NCBI RefSeq assembly: GCF_001529295.1
Contig: NZ_LLWK01000035.1
Location: 62,001-126,000, forward strand
Reading direction: 5' to 3'
Source of the DNA: Flavobacterium sp. TAB 87
GTDB lineage: Bacteria; Bacteroidota; Bacteroidia; Flavobacteriales; Flavobacteriaceae
Length of the DNA: 64,000 bases
Shown piece after piece: positions 63,734 through 64,000 of the stretch. The notes under the pieces are model-generated. The model did no database searches, had not been told where the DNA came from, and saw only the letters and a program-made list of their open reading frames with translations. The translations under genes were made by a program, and so were the position numbers. How positions within the stretch are numbered: position 1 is the stretch's first letter; each line of letters begins with the position of its first letter.

Positions 63734-64000
<267 letters not shown>

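Overview
The window is chromosomal DNA from a Bacteroidota bacterium, most likely Flavobacterium or a close relative. The support is a low GC content, the bacteroidete promoter signature (a TAnnTTTG -7 box, sometimes with TTTG about 19-21 nt upstream), A-rich leaders without clear Shine-Dalgarno sequences, a type IX secretion (T9SS type B) substrate, a TonB-dependent receptor with a carboxypeptidase-like N-terminal domain, 2TM-domain proteins, and many family-level matches to flavobacterial proteins. No phage, insertion sequence, CRISPR array, rRNA or tRNA was recognised.

Layout. 1-1356: a nitroreductase and a YceI-like periplasmic protein. 1636-10002: a complete tryptophan operon, trpE-G-D-C-F-B-(AIG2-like gene)-A, followed by a PH-domain gene and a frameshifted tautomerase-family gene. 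It is preceded by what reads as a complete transcription attenuator: promoter, a 16-residue leader peptide with three consecutive Trp codons, an antiterminator pairing and a terminator. 10075-14880: an autoregulated TetR/TolC/EmrA/EmrB-type efflux operon. 15002-18615: yaaA, cca and heme A synthase. 18616-22073: a LytS/LytTR two-component operon with three 2TM domains. 22354-26628: an S9 peptidase and a TonB-dependent receptor. Two matching pairs of LytTR-type direct repeats, at identical distance from a -7 box, lie upstream of the two-component operon and of the receptor, suggesting a small regulon. 26754-31606: an acetyltransferase, an atypical ClC protein, an HPP protein, a pRiA4b ORF-3-like protein, a decayed four-helix-bundle (S23-like) gene and a nucleoid-associated protein.

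31791-41037 looks like a signalling and envelope neighbourhood: a GAF protein, an HD phosphohydrolase fused to a Pycsar-effector-type (PycTM) membrane domain with no cyclase in the window, a very large lipoprotein joining a metallophosphoesterase, a kinase-like segment and an outer-membrane barrel, a propeller-like lipoprotein and an uncharacterised cytosolic protein. 41181-49882: a T9SS substrate, TypA/BipA, a PAS histidine kinase with its receiver protein, a lipocalin and dihydrolipoyl dehydrogenase. 50313-52310: an Lrp regulator divergent from a methionine gamma-lyase-type gene interrupted by an in-frame TAG. 52638-64000: a 2H phosphoesterase, a RecD-like helicase, DUF3822, rsmD, an SNase-like protein, a Pit-PhoU fusion, an outer-membrane barrel, small proteins, RNase P RNA and the C-terminal end of an ABC-F ATPase.

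Three copies of a dispersed hairpin element (7788-7878, 51016-51092, 59896-59966) share a conserved core with variable inner stems. All functional calls come from reading motifs by eye. No database search was run.
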